From: an uncultured Sphingomonadales bacterium
GTDB lineage: Bacteria > Pseudomonadota > Alphaproteobacteria > Sphingomonadales > Sphingomonadaceae
DNA: 64,000 bases
Direction of reading: 5' to 3'
Assembly (NCBI GenBank): GCA_903821685.1
Contig: CAIJLW010000024.1
Location: 1-64,000, forward strand
The notes under the pieces were generated by a model. The model made no database searches and had not been told where the DNA came from. It saw only the letters and a list, made by a program, of their open reading frames with translations. This document shows, in pieces, positions 47,848-56,399 of this stretch. The number at the start of each line of letters is the position of its first letter. Positions within the stretch are counted from its first letter, which is position 1. The translations under genes and the position numbers were made by a program.

Positions 47848-48299
47848 CGGCGGCTGGCGAAAAAATCCCTGAGCAGGGCGGCGGATTCGTCTGCTGCAAT
47901 GCCCGCATACACCTCCGGCTTGTGGTGCAGTGTCGCTTGTTCAAACAAACGTGGACCATGTGCCACAGCGCCGCCCTTGGCATCTTCAGCGCCATAATAG
48001 AGGCGCGCGATGCGGGCGTGGGCAATCGCGCCAGCACACATAGCGCAGGGCTCCAGCGTCACCCATAACTCGCAGTCGGTAAGGCGTTCATTGCCAAGTT
48101 GCGCGGCCGCCGCACGAATGGCGATGATTTCCGCATGCGCGGTGGGGTCATGGCTGTCGACAGGGCGGTTCGACCCGCGGCCGATAATGACGCCATCCTT
48201 GACTACAATTGCGCCGACTGGCACTTCGCCTTGCGCGGCAGCTGCACGCGCAAGATTAAGGGCTTCGTTCATCATTTCGCGGGCTTTGGTCAGGGACAT
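47844..48299 (-). CDS. tadA: tRNA-specific adenosine deaminase TadA
   Basis: 151 residues. The zinc-dependent deaminase motif is complete: HAE (H55, E57) and PCAMC (C85, C88). It converts A34 to inosine in tRNA-Arg(ACG) and is normally essential. The N-terminus has the usual EALNLARAAAAQGEVPVGAIVV pattern. The ATG at 48299 is clear. Its stop overlaps the convergent dienelactone hydrolase gene by 4 bases, and rpmB begins 130 bases upstream on the other strand. Confidence 0.93.
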   Translation of the reverse strand: MSLTKAREMMNEALNLARAAAAQGEVPVGAIVVKDGVIIGRGSNRPVDSHDPTAHAEIIAIRAAAAQLGNERLTDCELWVTLEPCAMCAGAIAHARIARLYYGAEDAKGGAVAHGPRLFEQATLHHKPEVYAGIAADESAALLRDFFASRR

Positions 48300-48429
48300 G
48301 TTATTTTGCTAGCGCAGATTACCGCTTTTGACCACACATCGACTTGACCTTTTCGGCGTGGAGCGTTAGGGGCAGCGACTTTCGCGGGTCAGTGATTCCG
48401 CATACACTCATTTATACAGGATATACATC

Positions 48430-48720
48430 ATGGCGCGCATCTGCGAACTCACCGGTAAGGGCCGTCTGGTCGGCAACAATGTGAGCCACGCCAACAACAA
48501 GACAAAGCGCACATTCTTGCCAAACCTGCAGAATGTCACCCTGTTGTCGGACGCTCTTGAGCAAGGCTACAAGTTCCGCGTTTCGACCCACGGCCTGCGT
48601 TCGGTTGAGCATGTTGGCGGTCTCGACAACTGGTTGTTGAAGACTTCGGACGAGAAGCTTTCGACCAATGCACGCAAAGTGAAAAAAGAAATCGCCAAGA
48701 AGCAAAAAGCTGCGGCGTAA
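48430..48720 (+). CDS. rpmB: 50S ribosomal protein L28
   Basis: 96 residues, a typical alphaproteobacterial L28. It begins [29 protein letters not shown] and ends in a Lys/Ala-rich tail. It is part of the large ribosomal subunit. It stands alone without rpmG, which is normal in this class. AGGA precedes the ATG at the usual distance. A strong terminator follows and lies inside the convergent gene's 3' end. Confidence 0.98.
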   Translation: MARICELTGKGRLVGNNVSHANNKTKRTFLPNLQNVTLLSDALEQGYKFRVSTHGLRSVEHVGGLDNWLLKTSDEKLSTNARKVKKEIAKKQKAAA

Positions 48721-48758
48721 GGCGATAGGCTGCTGACGCGGCCTTTTGTTAAAGCAAA

Positions 48759-49775
48759 TCAAAGGCCGGGGGCAGTTGATGCCGCCGGCTTTTTGCTGTC
48801 CGGTTGGTGGGGTAAGCGAAACTTCATCAAAATAGTGCGCTGGAATATACTGAAATTATTGTCTGAAACGAGCCAGAGGATTGTGTCCTGGCCTTCGCGC
48901 GTGACGGCAATCCCCTCCATATTGTCGACAAGCAGCGGAGCAGCAAGCGATGCAATGACCTTTGCCGAAACTATGCTGTCGCGGCTTATGTTTGGCAGAT
49001 TTAGCAGTGATATTTTGGCTGAAAAGCCCACCGGGAAACCAATTGAACGATTCAAAATGGCGATTCGTCCATCCGGCAACTGCACGCCGTCGGTCACGCG
49101 ATAGCCGGTTGGCGGCCGAAATTTGAACGACGTGATGCTGGTGCCTCGCTCAACTGGGTCACCAGAGAACAACAAAGCAGGATGCATGCGGTCATCAACG
49201 CTTTCGGCGATCACCAGGAAGCGGCCGTCTTTTAAACGGATAATGCTTTCGGCCCCTTTGTTATTGGGCCAATTCTGCATTTCGCGCGGGCGCATTATGC
49301 CGGTTTGGCGCCCTAAAGACCCAGAATAGCGTCTGATCGCATGCCTTTGTTCAAAGCCAACCCAATATTGGTCGCTATCGGGGTCATACGCGATGCCTTC
49401 GCTGTCGCGATCTTTGTAGCTGATGTATGGCCCCTGTGCATTGGGCAGCGGCACAATGAAGGGACGGGTTAGCCGTGAACCGTTGCTCAAGCCGAAGCCT
49501 ATCAAGGTCCCCGCGTCACCGATTCCAACAAACCGACCGTTTTTCAGCGCTGTCAGCGCCGAAATTCCTCCAAAGGCCTCATTGCGGCTGTGCAATTCCC
49601 ATGCAGCGATAAACGCAAGTGCACCCACATACCGCTGCGCGGGATCATCAGGATTTAAGGTGAGGCGCCGCAAGGCAATATCTTGGCTATAGCTGGGGTA
49701 AACCGTTCGGACGCCGCCTACGACCAAAACCGCTAACAACATGCAGAGCGCGAGACGCTTCAGCTTTTGCGGCAT
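48759..49775 (-). CDS. Esterase-like activity of phytase family protein
   Basis: 338 residues from the ATG at 49775, which has GGGGAG 4 bases upstream; ATG 49787 is an alternative. An N-terminal hydrophobic stretch (about residues 6-21) suggests export. The body has the phytase-like beta-propeller pattern: GGISALTALKNGRFVGIGDAG, DSEGIAYDPDSDQYWVGFEQ and NMEGIAVTREGQDTILWLVSDNNF. Such proteins are extracytoplasmic and probably hydrolyse phosphoesters or other esters. The 3' end carries the rpmB terminator in the opposite strand. Confidence 0.85.
   Translation of the reverse strand: MPQKLKRLALCMLLAVLVVGGVRTVYPSYSQDIALRRLTLNPDDPAQRYVGALAFIAAWELHSRNEAFGGISALTALKNGRFVGIGDAGTLIGFGLSNGSRLTRPFIVPLPNAQGPYISYKDRDSEGIAYDPDSDQYWVGFEQRHAIRRYSGSLGRQTGIMRPREMQNWPNNKGAESIIRLKDGRFLVIAESVDDRMHPALLFSGDPVERGTSITSFKFRPPTGYRVTDGVQLPDGRIAILNRSIGFPVGFSAKISLLNLPNISRDSIVSAKVIASLAAPLLVDNMEGIAVTREGQDTILWLVSDNNFSIFQRTILMKFRLPHQPDSKKPAASTAPGL
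48765..48794 (+). terminator. Intrinsic terminator of rpmB
   Basis: GCCGG (48765-48769) and GGCA (48771/48772-48774) pair with TGCC and CCGGC (48780-48789) with one internal mismatch, followed by TTTTT (48790-48794). An upstream 8-bp inverted repeat (CGGCCTTT 48739-48746, AAAGGCCG 48761-48768) partly overlaps it and is mutually exclusive. The terminator falls within the last codons of the convergent phytase-like gene. Confidence 0.8.
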
Positions 49776-49931
49776 GCCACTCCCCATATGTTCATCATTT
49801 TTCCGCTAAAGATGAACGAAAAATAGCAATCGCATTCAGCTTCGGCTCAATCATTGACGTTCATAAGCCAATTATCGGCAAAGCAAATTGTCTTTTCTAC
49901 CCACCCCCGGACCGACCGCTCTTTCCGGCGC

Positions 49932-50046
49932 AAGCGGCATAATGCAGCTATTTGCCAACATCAGGCTTTTGACGGCCCTGGTAGGGGCTTCCCTTAAAGG
50001 TTGCAGACAGACTGGAGGTGGAAGAGCCTGTCTGCGGCATCCGCTT
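49932..50046. ncRNA. Candidate structured RNA in the 373-base gap before a small membrane gene
   Basis: This gap (49776-50148) has no convincing gene. AAGCGG (49932-49937) and ATGC (49942-49945) can pair with GCAT (50037-50040) and CCGCTT (50041-50046), closing a domain. Inside are GCCC/GGGC (49975-49978, 49985-49988) and GCAGACAG/CTGTCTGC (50003-50010, 50028-50035). The last loop is GGAGGTGG on plus, or CCACCTCC on minus, which resembles the anti-Shine-Dalgarno loops of some alphaproteobacterial small RNAs. Strand and promoter are unknown and no T-run terminator is clear. Confidence 0.35.
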
Positions 50047-50148
50047 ACAATTTAAGATATCGCATTTCTGTCAAAGCACATGGTTAGCAGATATTAAGGA
50101 TAAACATCGGGCTTGCTAGGACATGATAGTTGGTGGCAAGGGGCCGTT

Positions 50149-50331
50149 ATGTCAGGAACAGAAAATAATCAGCCGCGGCTTGCTGGCGGGATCTTTATCG
50201 CTTTTGGGCTATTAATTGGTGTCATCTTAGGCGTCGTTTTCGACCAGCCCTCTGCAGGGGCGGTTGCTGGCATGGCCCTTGGATGCGCTATTGCGATAGT
50301 TATTTGGATTATGGACAGCAAACGTCGCTGA
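50149..50331 (+). CDS. Small two-helix membrane protein
   Basis: 60 residues: short polar start, two Gly/Ala-rich membrane helices (about residues 12-30 and 36-54) and a basic end KRR. AAGGGG lies 5 bases before the ATG. No family recognised. It starts the unit with the sorbosone-dehydrogenase-like gene, 16 bases downstream. Confidence 0.7.
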   Translation: MSGTENNQPRLAGGIFIAFGLLIGVILGVVFDQPSAGAVAGMALGCAIAIVIWIMDSKRR

Positions 50332-50347
50332 ATAAGGGCTAGAATTT

Positions 50348-51670
50348 ATGTGGAAACACGTTCGCAACATCATGTTGATCTTCGTCGCACTGGGGCTGAT
50401 CGGCGTTTGGTATATTACACGCCCTGACGTTGCGCAGTTGCCGCTAGACGCTGTCACTGGTCCAGCGCCGCAGATTACGGCAGGCCGTGAGCAGATTTTT
50501 CCAACTATTGCCGTGGCTGACGTAGACCGGTGGAAGACTGGTGAAGCACCAGTCGTCGCACCCGGTCTTGTTGTTGAACGCTTTGCTGAGGGGCTCGACC
50601 ACCCGCGCAATCTTTATACGCTTCCCAATGGCGACATATTGGTCGCCGAAACCAACTCCCCCCCGCGCAAAATGGGTGGCGTTGAAGGGTTTGTCATGAA
50701 GTGGCTGATGGGTAAGGCCGGCGCGGATGTCCCCTCTGCCAACCGCATCACGTTATTGCGGGATGCCAATGGTGACGGGCAGGCGGAGCTTAAAACGCCG
50801 TTCCTCACTGGACTTAATTCGCCCTTTGGCATGGTTCTGATCGGCGAGAAATTATACGTTGCCAACACGAACGGCTTGCTGGTTTTTCCATATAAAACGG
50901 GCGATACGAAGATTACGGCAAAGGGCAAAGAGTTGACAAAGTTCAACGCCCGAGCACCCAACAACCATTGGACGCGCAATCTCGCAGCTTCGCCTGATGG
51001 CAAAAAAATCTACATCTCTGTCGGATCAAACAGCAATATCGGCGAGAACGGTATGGAAAATGAGGTCGGCCGTGCCATGGTGTTCGAATATGACATCGCG
51101 AAGGACAAGAAAATCCCTTACGCGATTGGTCTACGCAATCCTGTCGGCCTTGGCTGGGACAAAGCCGGCCGTTTGTGGACTGTCGTAAACGAACGCGACA
51201 TGCTGGGCTCAGACCTTGTGCCTGATTATCTTGCCTTGGTTGAATTTGGCGCCGACTATGGCTGGCCGCAACATTATTGGGGTGGTTTCACCGATACCCG
51301 CGTAAAACCGCTGAAACCGGAAAAGCGCGAATATGAACGGCGTCCAGATTATGCCTTGGGCGCGCATACCGCCCCGCTGGGCCTTGCCTTTGGCTATAAT
51401 GGCAAATTGGGTGCGGGTCTTACTGAAGGCGCCTTTGTCGCGCGGCATGGTTCGTGGAATCGTAAGCCAGTTTCTGGCTATGACGTCATCTTCGTGCCGT
51501 TTCCCAAAGGGGAACCAGCGGGCAAACCAGTCAATGTGCTGACAGGCTTCTTGGATAAGGACGGCAAGGCACAGGGGCGTCCTGCTATGCTTGCTTTAGC
51601 CAAGGATGGTACTTTGTTGGTAAGCGATGATGTAGGCAACATCGTCTGGCGCGTTCGGGCGAAGGATTAA
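50348..51670 (+). CDS. Glucose/sorbosone dehydrogenase-like (PQQ-type beta-propeller) protein
   Basis: 440 residues. An N-terminal uncleaved or signal helix (about residues 8-22) precedes a six-bladed propeller with blade motifs such as GLDHPRNLYTLPNGDILVAETN, FGADYGWPQHYWGG and ARHGSWNRKPVSGYDVIFVPF. The family contains PQQ-dependent sugar dehydrogenases and L-sorbosone dehydrogenase; the cofactor cannot be confirmed here. It should act in the periplasm. Its stop overlaps (TTAA) with the convergent DUF815 gene. Confidence 0.87.
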   Translation: MWKHVRNIMLIFVALGLIGVWYITRPDVAQLPLDAVTGPAPQITAGREQIFPTIAVADVDRWKTGEAPVVAPGLVVERFAEGLDHPRNLYTLPNGDILVAETNSPPRKMGGVEGFVMKWLMGKAGADVPSANRITLLRDANGDGQAELKTPFLTGLNSPFGMVLIGEKLYVANTNGLLVFPYKTGDTKITAKGKELTKFNARAPNNHWTRNLAASPDGKKIYISVGSNSNIGENGMENEVGRAMVFEYDIAKDKKIPYAIGLRNPVGLGWDKAGRLWTVVNERDMLGSDLVPDYLALVEFGADYGWPQHYWGGFTDTRVKPLKPEKREYERRPDYALGAHTAPLGLAFGYNGKLGAGLTEGAFVARHGSWNRKPVSGYDVIFVPFPKGEPAGKPVNVLTGFLDKDGKAQGRPAMLALAKDGTLLVSDDVGNIVWRVRAKD

Positions 51671-52482
51671 ATCTTCCGCCCTGCGCGGCCAGCCAGCTCA
51701 ATGGTGTAATGCCATGCAATCCGGCCCGACCGTCCGCCGCGACCTTGGGCAAAGCCCAGCGCGTCTGCTTCGTCCCAGTCCAGGTCAAAATGGCTGGCAT
51801 AGCTTGCGACCATTTGCAGATAGGCGTCCTGATTGGGATATTGGAAGCCAAGTTTAAGGCCAAAGCGGTCGGCCAACGCCAGACTGTCGTCAATCGCATC
51901 ACGCGCGTTCATGGCGTCAGCCTGATCGCTGCTATCGCGCTCAACGATGTTCCGGCGGTTCGACGTCACGCAGAGCCGGACATTGTTTGGACGCGCTTCC
52001 ACCCCGCCCTCGAGTAACGACCGCAATAGACGCGCGTTCTGATCATGTGGTTCAAACGAAATATCGTCGATGAACAAAAGATAGCGCCGACCCGACGCGC
52101 CCAGCTCTTCGAATAAGGTCGGTAGGCTCGTCAACTGGCTTGAAGCTGCTTCGACAAGGGCGATGAAGAAGCCATTTTCCTGAAGCGCGGCGACAACAGA
52201 TTTGGCCAATGCGGATTTCCCCATGCCCCGCGCACCCCATAGCAACACGTCATGCGCAGCCGCGCCGGATGCATGCCGTCGGCAATTTTCGAACAATTCG
52301 GCCTTTTGCCGGTCGACGCCGACGATCAATTCCAGCGGCAGTGGTTTGAAATCATGGACCGCTGCCAGGCCTGTTCCGTTCCAATGATAGGCGGGAAAGT
52401 ACGACAGGTCGGTCGGCGGCGCGGCCGGAGGCGAAAGCCGCTCAAGCGCTTCAGCGATGCGTTTGAGCGTTTGCTCGTTCAA
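51667..52482 (-). CDS. DUF815 AAA ATPase
   Basis: 271 residues. Walker A is GARGMGKSA (about residue 82-90) and Walker B is LLFIDDISF; VTSNRRNI is the sensor-like segment. DUF815 proteins are AAA+ ATPases of unknown function, widespread in alphaproteobacteria. The start is TTG at 52482, overlapping the TGA stop (52479-52481) of the upstream acyl-CoA dehydrogenase gene as TTGA, so the two are probably translationally coupled. Confidence 0.88.
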   Translation of the reverse strand: MNEQTLKRIAEALERLSPPAAPPTDLSYFPAYHWNGTGLAAVHDFKPLPLELIVGVDRQKAELFENCRRHASGAAAHDVLLWGARGMGKSALAKSVVAALQENGFFIALVEAASSQLTSLPTLFEELGASGRRYLLFIDDISFEPHDQNARLLRSLLEGGVEARPNNVRLCVTSNRRNIVERDSSDQADAMNARDAIDDSLALADRFGLKLGFQYPNQDAYLQMVASYASHFDLDWDEADALGFAQGRGGRSGRIAWHYTIELAGRAGRKI

Positions 52483-54215
52483 GCCGCCAGTTCCTCCGCA
52501 TCAATCGCGTACAGCAATTCCGCACCCACCATGGCGCTGCCCTTGAAGGCCATTGCTTCGGGAACCATCACGTCAAGATAATAACGGCAAGCGGCGACCT
52601 TGGCACGCAGGAATGCGCCTGTGTCGCCATTGGCGATTGCGGCCTGCGCAGCGCGCAGTTGCTTCAACATCAGCCAGCCCGATGTCGCAACGGCCATCAT
52701 ATTTGTGTAGGCATAGCTGCCTGCCAAGCGGTCATCAATGTCAGCATTGAGCATATAGTCCGTGACGTCCGCCGTTGCCGCGGCCAGCGCCGATAGACCC
52801 GCATGTTCTGCGGCGTCCGCCGAGATCGCGGCAAGGTGATTGCGAATGACATCACCGCCTTGCATCGCCAGCTTTCGACCGACAAGATCTGCAGCTTGAA
52901 TACCGTTCGTGCCCTCGTAAATGGCCGCTATTCGGATATCGCGATAATATTGGGCGGCGCCAGTTTCCTCGACAAAGCCCATGCCGCCATGCACCTGAAT
53001 GCCCAAAGACGCGATTTCACTGCCCATGTCGGTGCCATAGGTTTTGGCAAGCGGCGTTAACAGATCGACCATTTCTTGCGCGCCCGCCTCACCCAACGTC
53101 GCGCGGTCAACATAGCCGGATGCGAGATATAACAAGGCGCGTATTGCTTGCGTTCCTGCCTTCATACGCAACAGCATTCGGCGGACATCAGGGTGTTCGA
53201 CAATAGAAACGGGTTCCCGTGACGGTCCGCTGGCCTTGGCCGACTGGACGCGCTCCCGTGCGAACCAGATTGCCTTTTGCGTGGCGGCTTCGGCAACTTG
53301 CACGCCTTGCAATCCGACGTTCAGCCGCGCATTGTTCATCATCGTGAACATGGCGCGCATCCCGCCGAATTCTGGACCGATCAGTTCACCGATACATTCG
53401 CCTTCTTCGCCAAATGCCAAGACGCAGGTAGGCGATGCATTAATGCCCATCTTATGTTCGATGGATACCACTTTGATGTCATTCTGCGCGCCGATATTGC
53501 CGTCTGCATCGACCCGATATTTGGGTACCAGAAACAGCGAAATGCCCTTCGTCCCTGCGGGGCCATCGGGCGTGCGGGCCAGCACCAAATGGACGATGTT
53601 TTCGGCCATGTCATGGTCGCCGAAGCTGATATAAATCTTCGTGCCTTTGATGTGATAGGTACCATCACCGCGTGGGGTTGCGGTCGATTTTAGCGCGCCA
53701 ACGTCGGAACCTGCTTGCGGTTCGGTCAGGTTCATCGTGCCGGAATATGCGCCGGTAGAAAGTTTTGGGAGAAAAAGTGCTTTCTGCCGGCCCGTCCCAT
53801 GATGGTTGATCGCTTCAATCGCGCCGACCGATAGAATTGGGCATAAGGCAAACGCCATGTTGGCAGCGCCTAACGAATCCAATGCGACGGTAGCCATTGA
53901 AAATGGCAAGCCCTGGCCACCAAATTCTGCAGGCGCGTTAATCGAGCCCCAGCCATTTGCTACATAGGATTTATACGCCGCGACAAATCCGTCGGGCATG
54001 ACGACTTTGCCGTCAATCAAACGTGCCCCGACGGTGTCGCCAATGCGGTTTAACGGCGCAAATTCGCCTTCTGCAAATGCGCCAATGCCATCGACGATGG
54101 CTTGTACCATATCGGGCGTCGCATCGGCAAAGCGCGCATGCTGCGCCAATGCATCGATACCGACGATATGCTTAAGAACGAAGTTTTGTTCTGCGACAGG
54201 TGCTGAAAACGTCAT
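52479..54215 (-). CDS. Acyl-CoA dehydrogenase (DmdC/FadE-like long form)
   Basis: 578 residues, longer than simple ACADs because of an additional C-terminal domain. FAD-binding features are MNLTEPQAGSDVGAL and KGTKIYISFGDHD; the catalytic Glu is in the YEGTNGIQ segment near residue 430. It oxidises an acyl-CoA at the alpha-beta bond. The DmdC-like branch acts on 3-methylmercaptopropionyl-CoA or ordinary fatty acyl-CoA, which sequence alone does not decide. The ATG at 54215 is divergent from the TsaC gene, 51 bases away. Confidence 0.93.
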   Translation of the reverse strand: MTFSAPVAEQNFVLKHIVGIDALAQHARFADATPDMVQAIVDGIGAFAEGEFAPLNRIGDTVGARLIDGKVVMPDGFVAAYKSYVANGWGSINAPAEFGGQGLPFSMATVALDSLGAANMAFALCPILSVGAIEAINHHGTGRQKALFLPKLSTGAYSGTMNLTEPQAGSDVGALKSTATPRGDGTYHIKGTKIYISFGDHDMAENIVHLVLARTPDGPAGTKGISLFLVPKYRVDADGNIGAQNDIKVVSIEHKMGINASPTCVLAFGEEGECIGELIGPEFGGMRAMFTMMNNARLNVGLQGVQVAEAATQKAIWFARERVQSAKASGPSREPVSIVEHPDVRRMLLRMKAGTQAIRALLYLASGYVDRATLGEAGAQEMVDLLTPLAKTYGTDMGSEIASLGIQVHGGMGFVEETGAAQYYRDIRIAAIYEGTNGIQAADLVGRKLAMQGGDVIRNHLAAISADAAEHAGLSALAAATADVTDYMLNADIDDRLAGSYAYTNMMAVATSGWLMLKQLRAAQAAIANGDTGAFLRAKVAACRYYLDVMVPEAMAFKGSAMVGAELLYAIDAEELAA

Positions 54216-54266
54216 GGCTGTTAAAAAATCCTGTTAAAGCTGGTCTGCACCCGCCTATAGCCGCTT

Positions 54267-55226
54267 ATGATGTTTGGCTCAAATACCTTGGGGAATGGCT
54301 GGGTTGTGCCAGCAGATGACGCAGCAATCAAGGCTGCAACGCAGCTTTTGATGGCTGGGCAGATCGTCGCGATTCCCACCGAGACCGTATATGGCCTCGC
54401 TGCCGATGCCCACAATGCCGAGGCTGTGGCCCGTATCTATGCGGCAAAGGGCCGTCCAGATTTCAACCCGCTGATTGTGCATGTACGCGACCAGAAAGCG
54501 GCAGAAAAGCTTGGTGTGTTTAATGCTACTGCGCAGGCACTGGCGGAGGCGTTCTGGCCCGGCCCATTGACGCTGGTGCTGCCCTTGCAACCTGACGCGC
54601 CCATCGCGCGCGCTGTGACCGCAGGACTGCCCACTATCGCTATCCGGTGCCCGGCACATCCCGTCATGCAGGCGTTGCTCTTAAAAAGCGGTTTAAGCCT
54701 CGCTGCGCCCTCCGCAAACCCGAGTGGGTCAATTAGCCCAACCCGCGCCGATCATGTCCTGAAGGGGCTTGGAGGGGCTGTACCGATGATTTTAGACGGA
54801 GGTTCTTGCTCGGCGGGGTTGGAGTCGACCATTGTTGCCGTGCGCGATGATGGTTGGCAGATTTTGAGGCCGGGTCCGGTCACGTCGGAAGACATCGAAA
54901 ACGTCATCGGTTATGCGCCGCTCGCAGCCACCAATGGGTTTATTGAGGCGCCTGGCCAAATGGCCAGCCATTATGCGCCGTCTAAGCCTGTGCGGCTAAA
55001 CGTCATTGCATCGGAACCCGATGTGTATCTCATTGGCTTCGGCGCGATTGCAGGCGACGATAACCTGTCTGCAACAGGTGATCTCGCGCAGGCCGCAGCA
55101 CATTTGTTTGAGGCGCTGCACACGGCTGACGCAAGCGCCGCTGTCGCTATCGCAGTTGCACCCATTCCGCATGAAGGCATCGGCATCGCAATAAATGACA
55201 GGCTTGCGAGGGCCGCAGTCCGGTGA
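54267..55226 (+). CDS. L-threonylcarbamoyladenylate synthase (Sua5/TsaC type)
   Basis: 319 residues: a YrdC domain followed by a Sua5 C-terminal domain, the long Sua5 layout. It makes threonylcarbamoyl-AMP for the t6A37 modification of ANN-decoding tRNAs. Motifs are PTETVYGLAADA, KGRPDFNPLIVHV and PSANPSGSISPT. ATG codons at 54267 and 54270 are both possible starts. It stands alone here. Confidence 0.95.
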   Translation: MMFGSNTLGNGWVVPADDAAIKAATQLLMAGQIVAIPTETVYGLAADAHNAEAVARIYAAKGRPDFNPLIVHVRDQKAAEKLGVFNATAQALAEAFWPGPLTLVLPLQPDAPIARAVTAGLPTIAIRCPAHPVMQALLLKSGLSLAAPSANPSGSISPTRADHVLKGLGGAVPMILDGGSCSAGLESTIVAVRDDGWQILRPGPVTSEDIENVIGYAPLAATNGFIEAPGQMASHYAPSKPVRLNVIASEPDVYLIGFGAIAGDDNLSATGDLAQAAAHLFEALHTADASAAVAIAVAPIPHEGIGIAINDRLARAAVR

Positions 55227-55256
55227 GGATGGGGTGCTGACGGGTGTCGATGTTAC

Positions 55257-55286
55257 GAAATAGGTTTCATATCAAAACGCTATTTC
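55257..55286. promoter_or_regulatory. Dyad upstream of the RND efflux operon
   Basis: GAAATAG (55257-55263) and CTATTTC (55280-55286) are inverted repeats 16 bases apart, about 55-85 bases before the adaptor start. The spacing suits a repressor such as a TetR-type protein, but no regulator gene is adjacent. Confidence 0.3.
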
Positions 55287-55340
55287 ATCCTGAAAAGATT
55301 TCCCGTATCGTGGTGTGGTAGCAGAGCTTGGGAGGGCCGT

Positions 55341-56396
55341 TTGCCAGTATCTTCAAAAATGTTCGCCGGATTGTTGCTGGTCATCCCGCTTGCGAGTTGT
55401 GGAGACAATAGCGGCAACAGCAAAATCGCTGCGCAACCCGTTCATCCTGTCCAAGTCTTCACGGTTGAGAAACAAAGCCTTGTGCGTGAAATCAACGCTG
55501 TCGGCACCGTGCGTTACCGTCGCGAGACGCCTTTGGGGTTCACAACGGCTGGGAAAGTCGCGCTCGTTCGTTTCGAAGAGGGCGATTTTGTAAAGCGGGG
55601 CGCATTGCTGGCTGCGCTTGATACCACCAATGTTGGCGCGGACATGAGCGTCGCAACTGCCGAACGCGACCGCGTGCGTGCAGAATTTGACCGTGTCCGC
55701 GCGCTATATGCCGACGGTTGGGTGACAAAAGCCCGGTTTGAATCCGCAGAAGCAGCCGTGAAGGGCGCAGAGGCGCGCATCCAACAAGCTGGCTTTGCGC
55801 GTGATACCGCGCAGCTCTATGCACCCTCTAGCGGCGTTGTGCTCATGCGCAATGTGCAGGCGGGGCAAATCATCGCTGCCGGAACGCCGGTGCTTATACT
55901 GGGCGCGGCAGATGAGGGTTTCGTGTTTCGCGTACCCATCGTAGACCGCGATGCATCGAAATTGCGCGTGGGCATGGCGGCGGATATCTCGATTGAATCG
56001 GCGGGCGAGGGGCCATTGACCGCAACGATTACCGAAATAGATGGGCGCGCCAATATGGCGACAGGCGCATTTACCGTGCAGTTTAGCCTGCCCAACCGGC
56101 CAGTATTGCGGTCGGGACAAATTGGGACAGCCGCCATCAAGCTTCCTGCATCGGACATTGGCGACCAAGTGCAAATTTCCGCGAGTGCTTTGTTCGGCGT
56201 CCGCACCGGCGAAGGGCTTGTTTACGTGGTGGGGCCCAAAAACCGCGTTGAAACCCGTAATGTGATGATTGAACGGGTCACCGATAATTATGTACTCGTG
56301 TCTGGCGGGTTAAGGGTTGGTGACCGCATTGTGACCTCTGGCCTAGAAAAATTACGCACAGGGTCGATGGTCCGCGTCCTCAACAGGAAGCGCTAG
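55341..56396 (+). CDS. RND efflux periplasmic adaptor (membrane fusion) lipoprotein
   Basis: 351 residues. The start is TTG at 55341, placed 4 bases after GGGAGGG; the next ATG (55359) is too far from it. The lipobox LASC is near residue 20. After it come the lipoyl-like half-motif GKVALVRFEEGDFVKRGALLAALD, a helical hairpin, the second half-motif LYAPSSGVVLMRNVQAGQIIAAGTP and a beta-barrel domain. It links the inner-membrane pump to an outer-membrane channel. The pump gene begins 3 bases after its stop; no outer-membrane factor is in the unit. Confidence 0.92.
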   Translation: MPVSSKMFAGLLLVIPLASCGDNSGNSKIAAQPVHPVQVFTVEKQSLVREINAVGTVRYRRETPLGFTTAGKVALVRFEEGDFVKRGALLAALDTTNVGADMSVATAERDRVRAEFDRVRALYADGWVTKARFESAEAAVKGAEARIQQAGFARDTAQLYAPSSGVVLMRNVQAGQIIAAGTPVLILGAADEGFVFRVPIVDRDASKLRVGMAADISIESAGEGPLTATITEIDGRANMATGAFTVQFSLPNRPVLRSGQIGTAAIKLPASDIGDQVQISASALFGVRTGEGLVYVVGPKNRVETRNVMIERVTDNYVLVSGGLRVGDRIVTSGLEKLRTGSMVRVLNRKR

Positions 56397-56399
56397 AGC

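Noticed and set aside
49932-50046. 6S RNA identity for the structured gap
   Set aside because: Some short strings look alike, but the large open internal bulge and the usual neighbours are not seen; left as an unclassified candidate.
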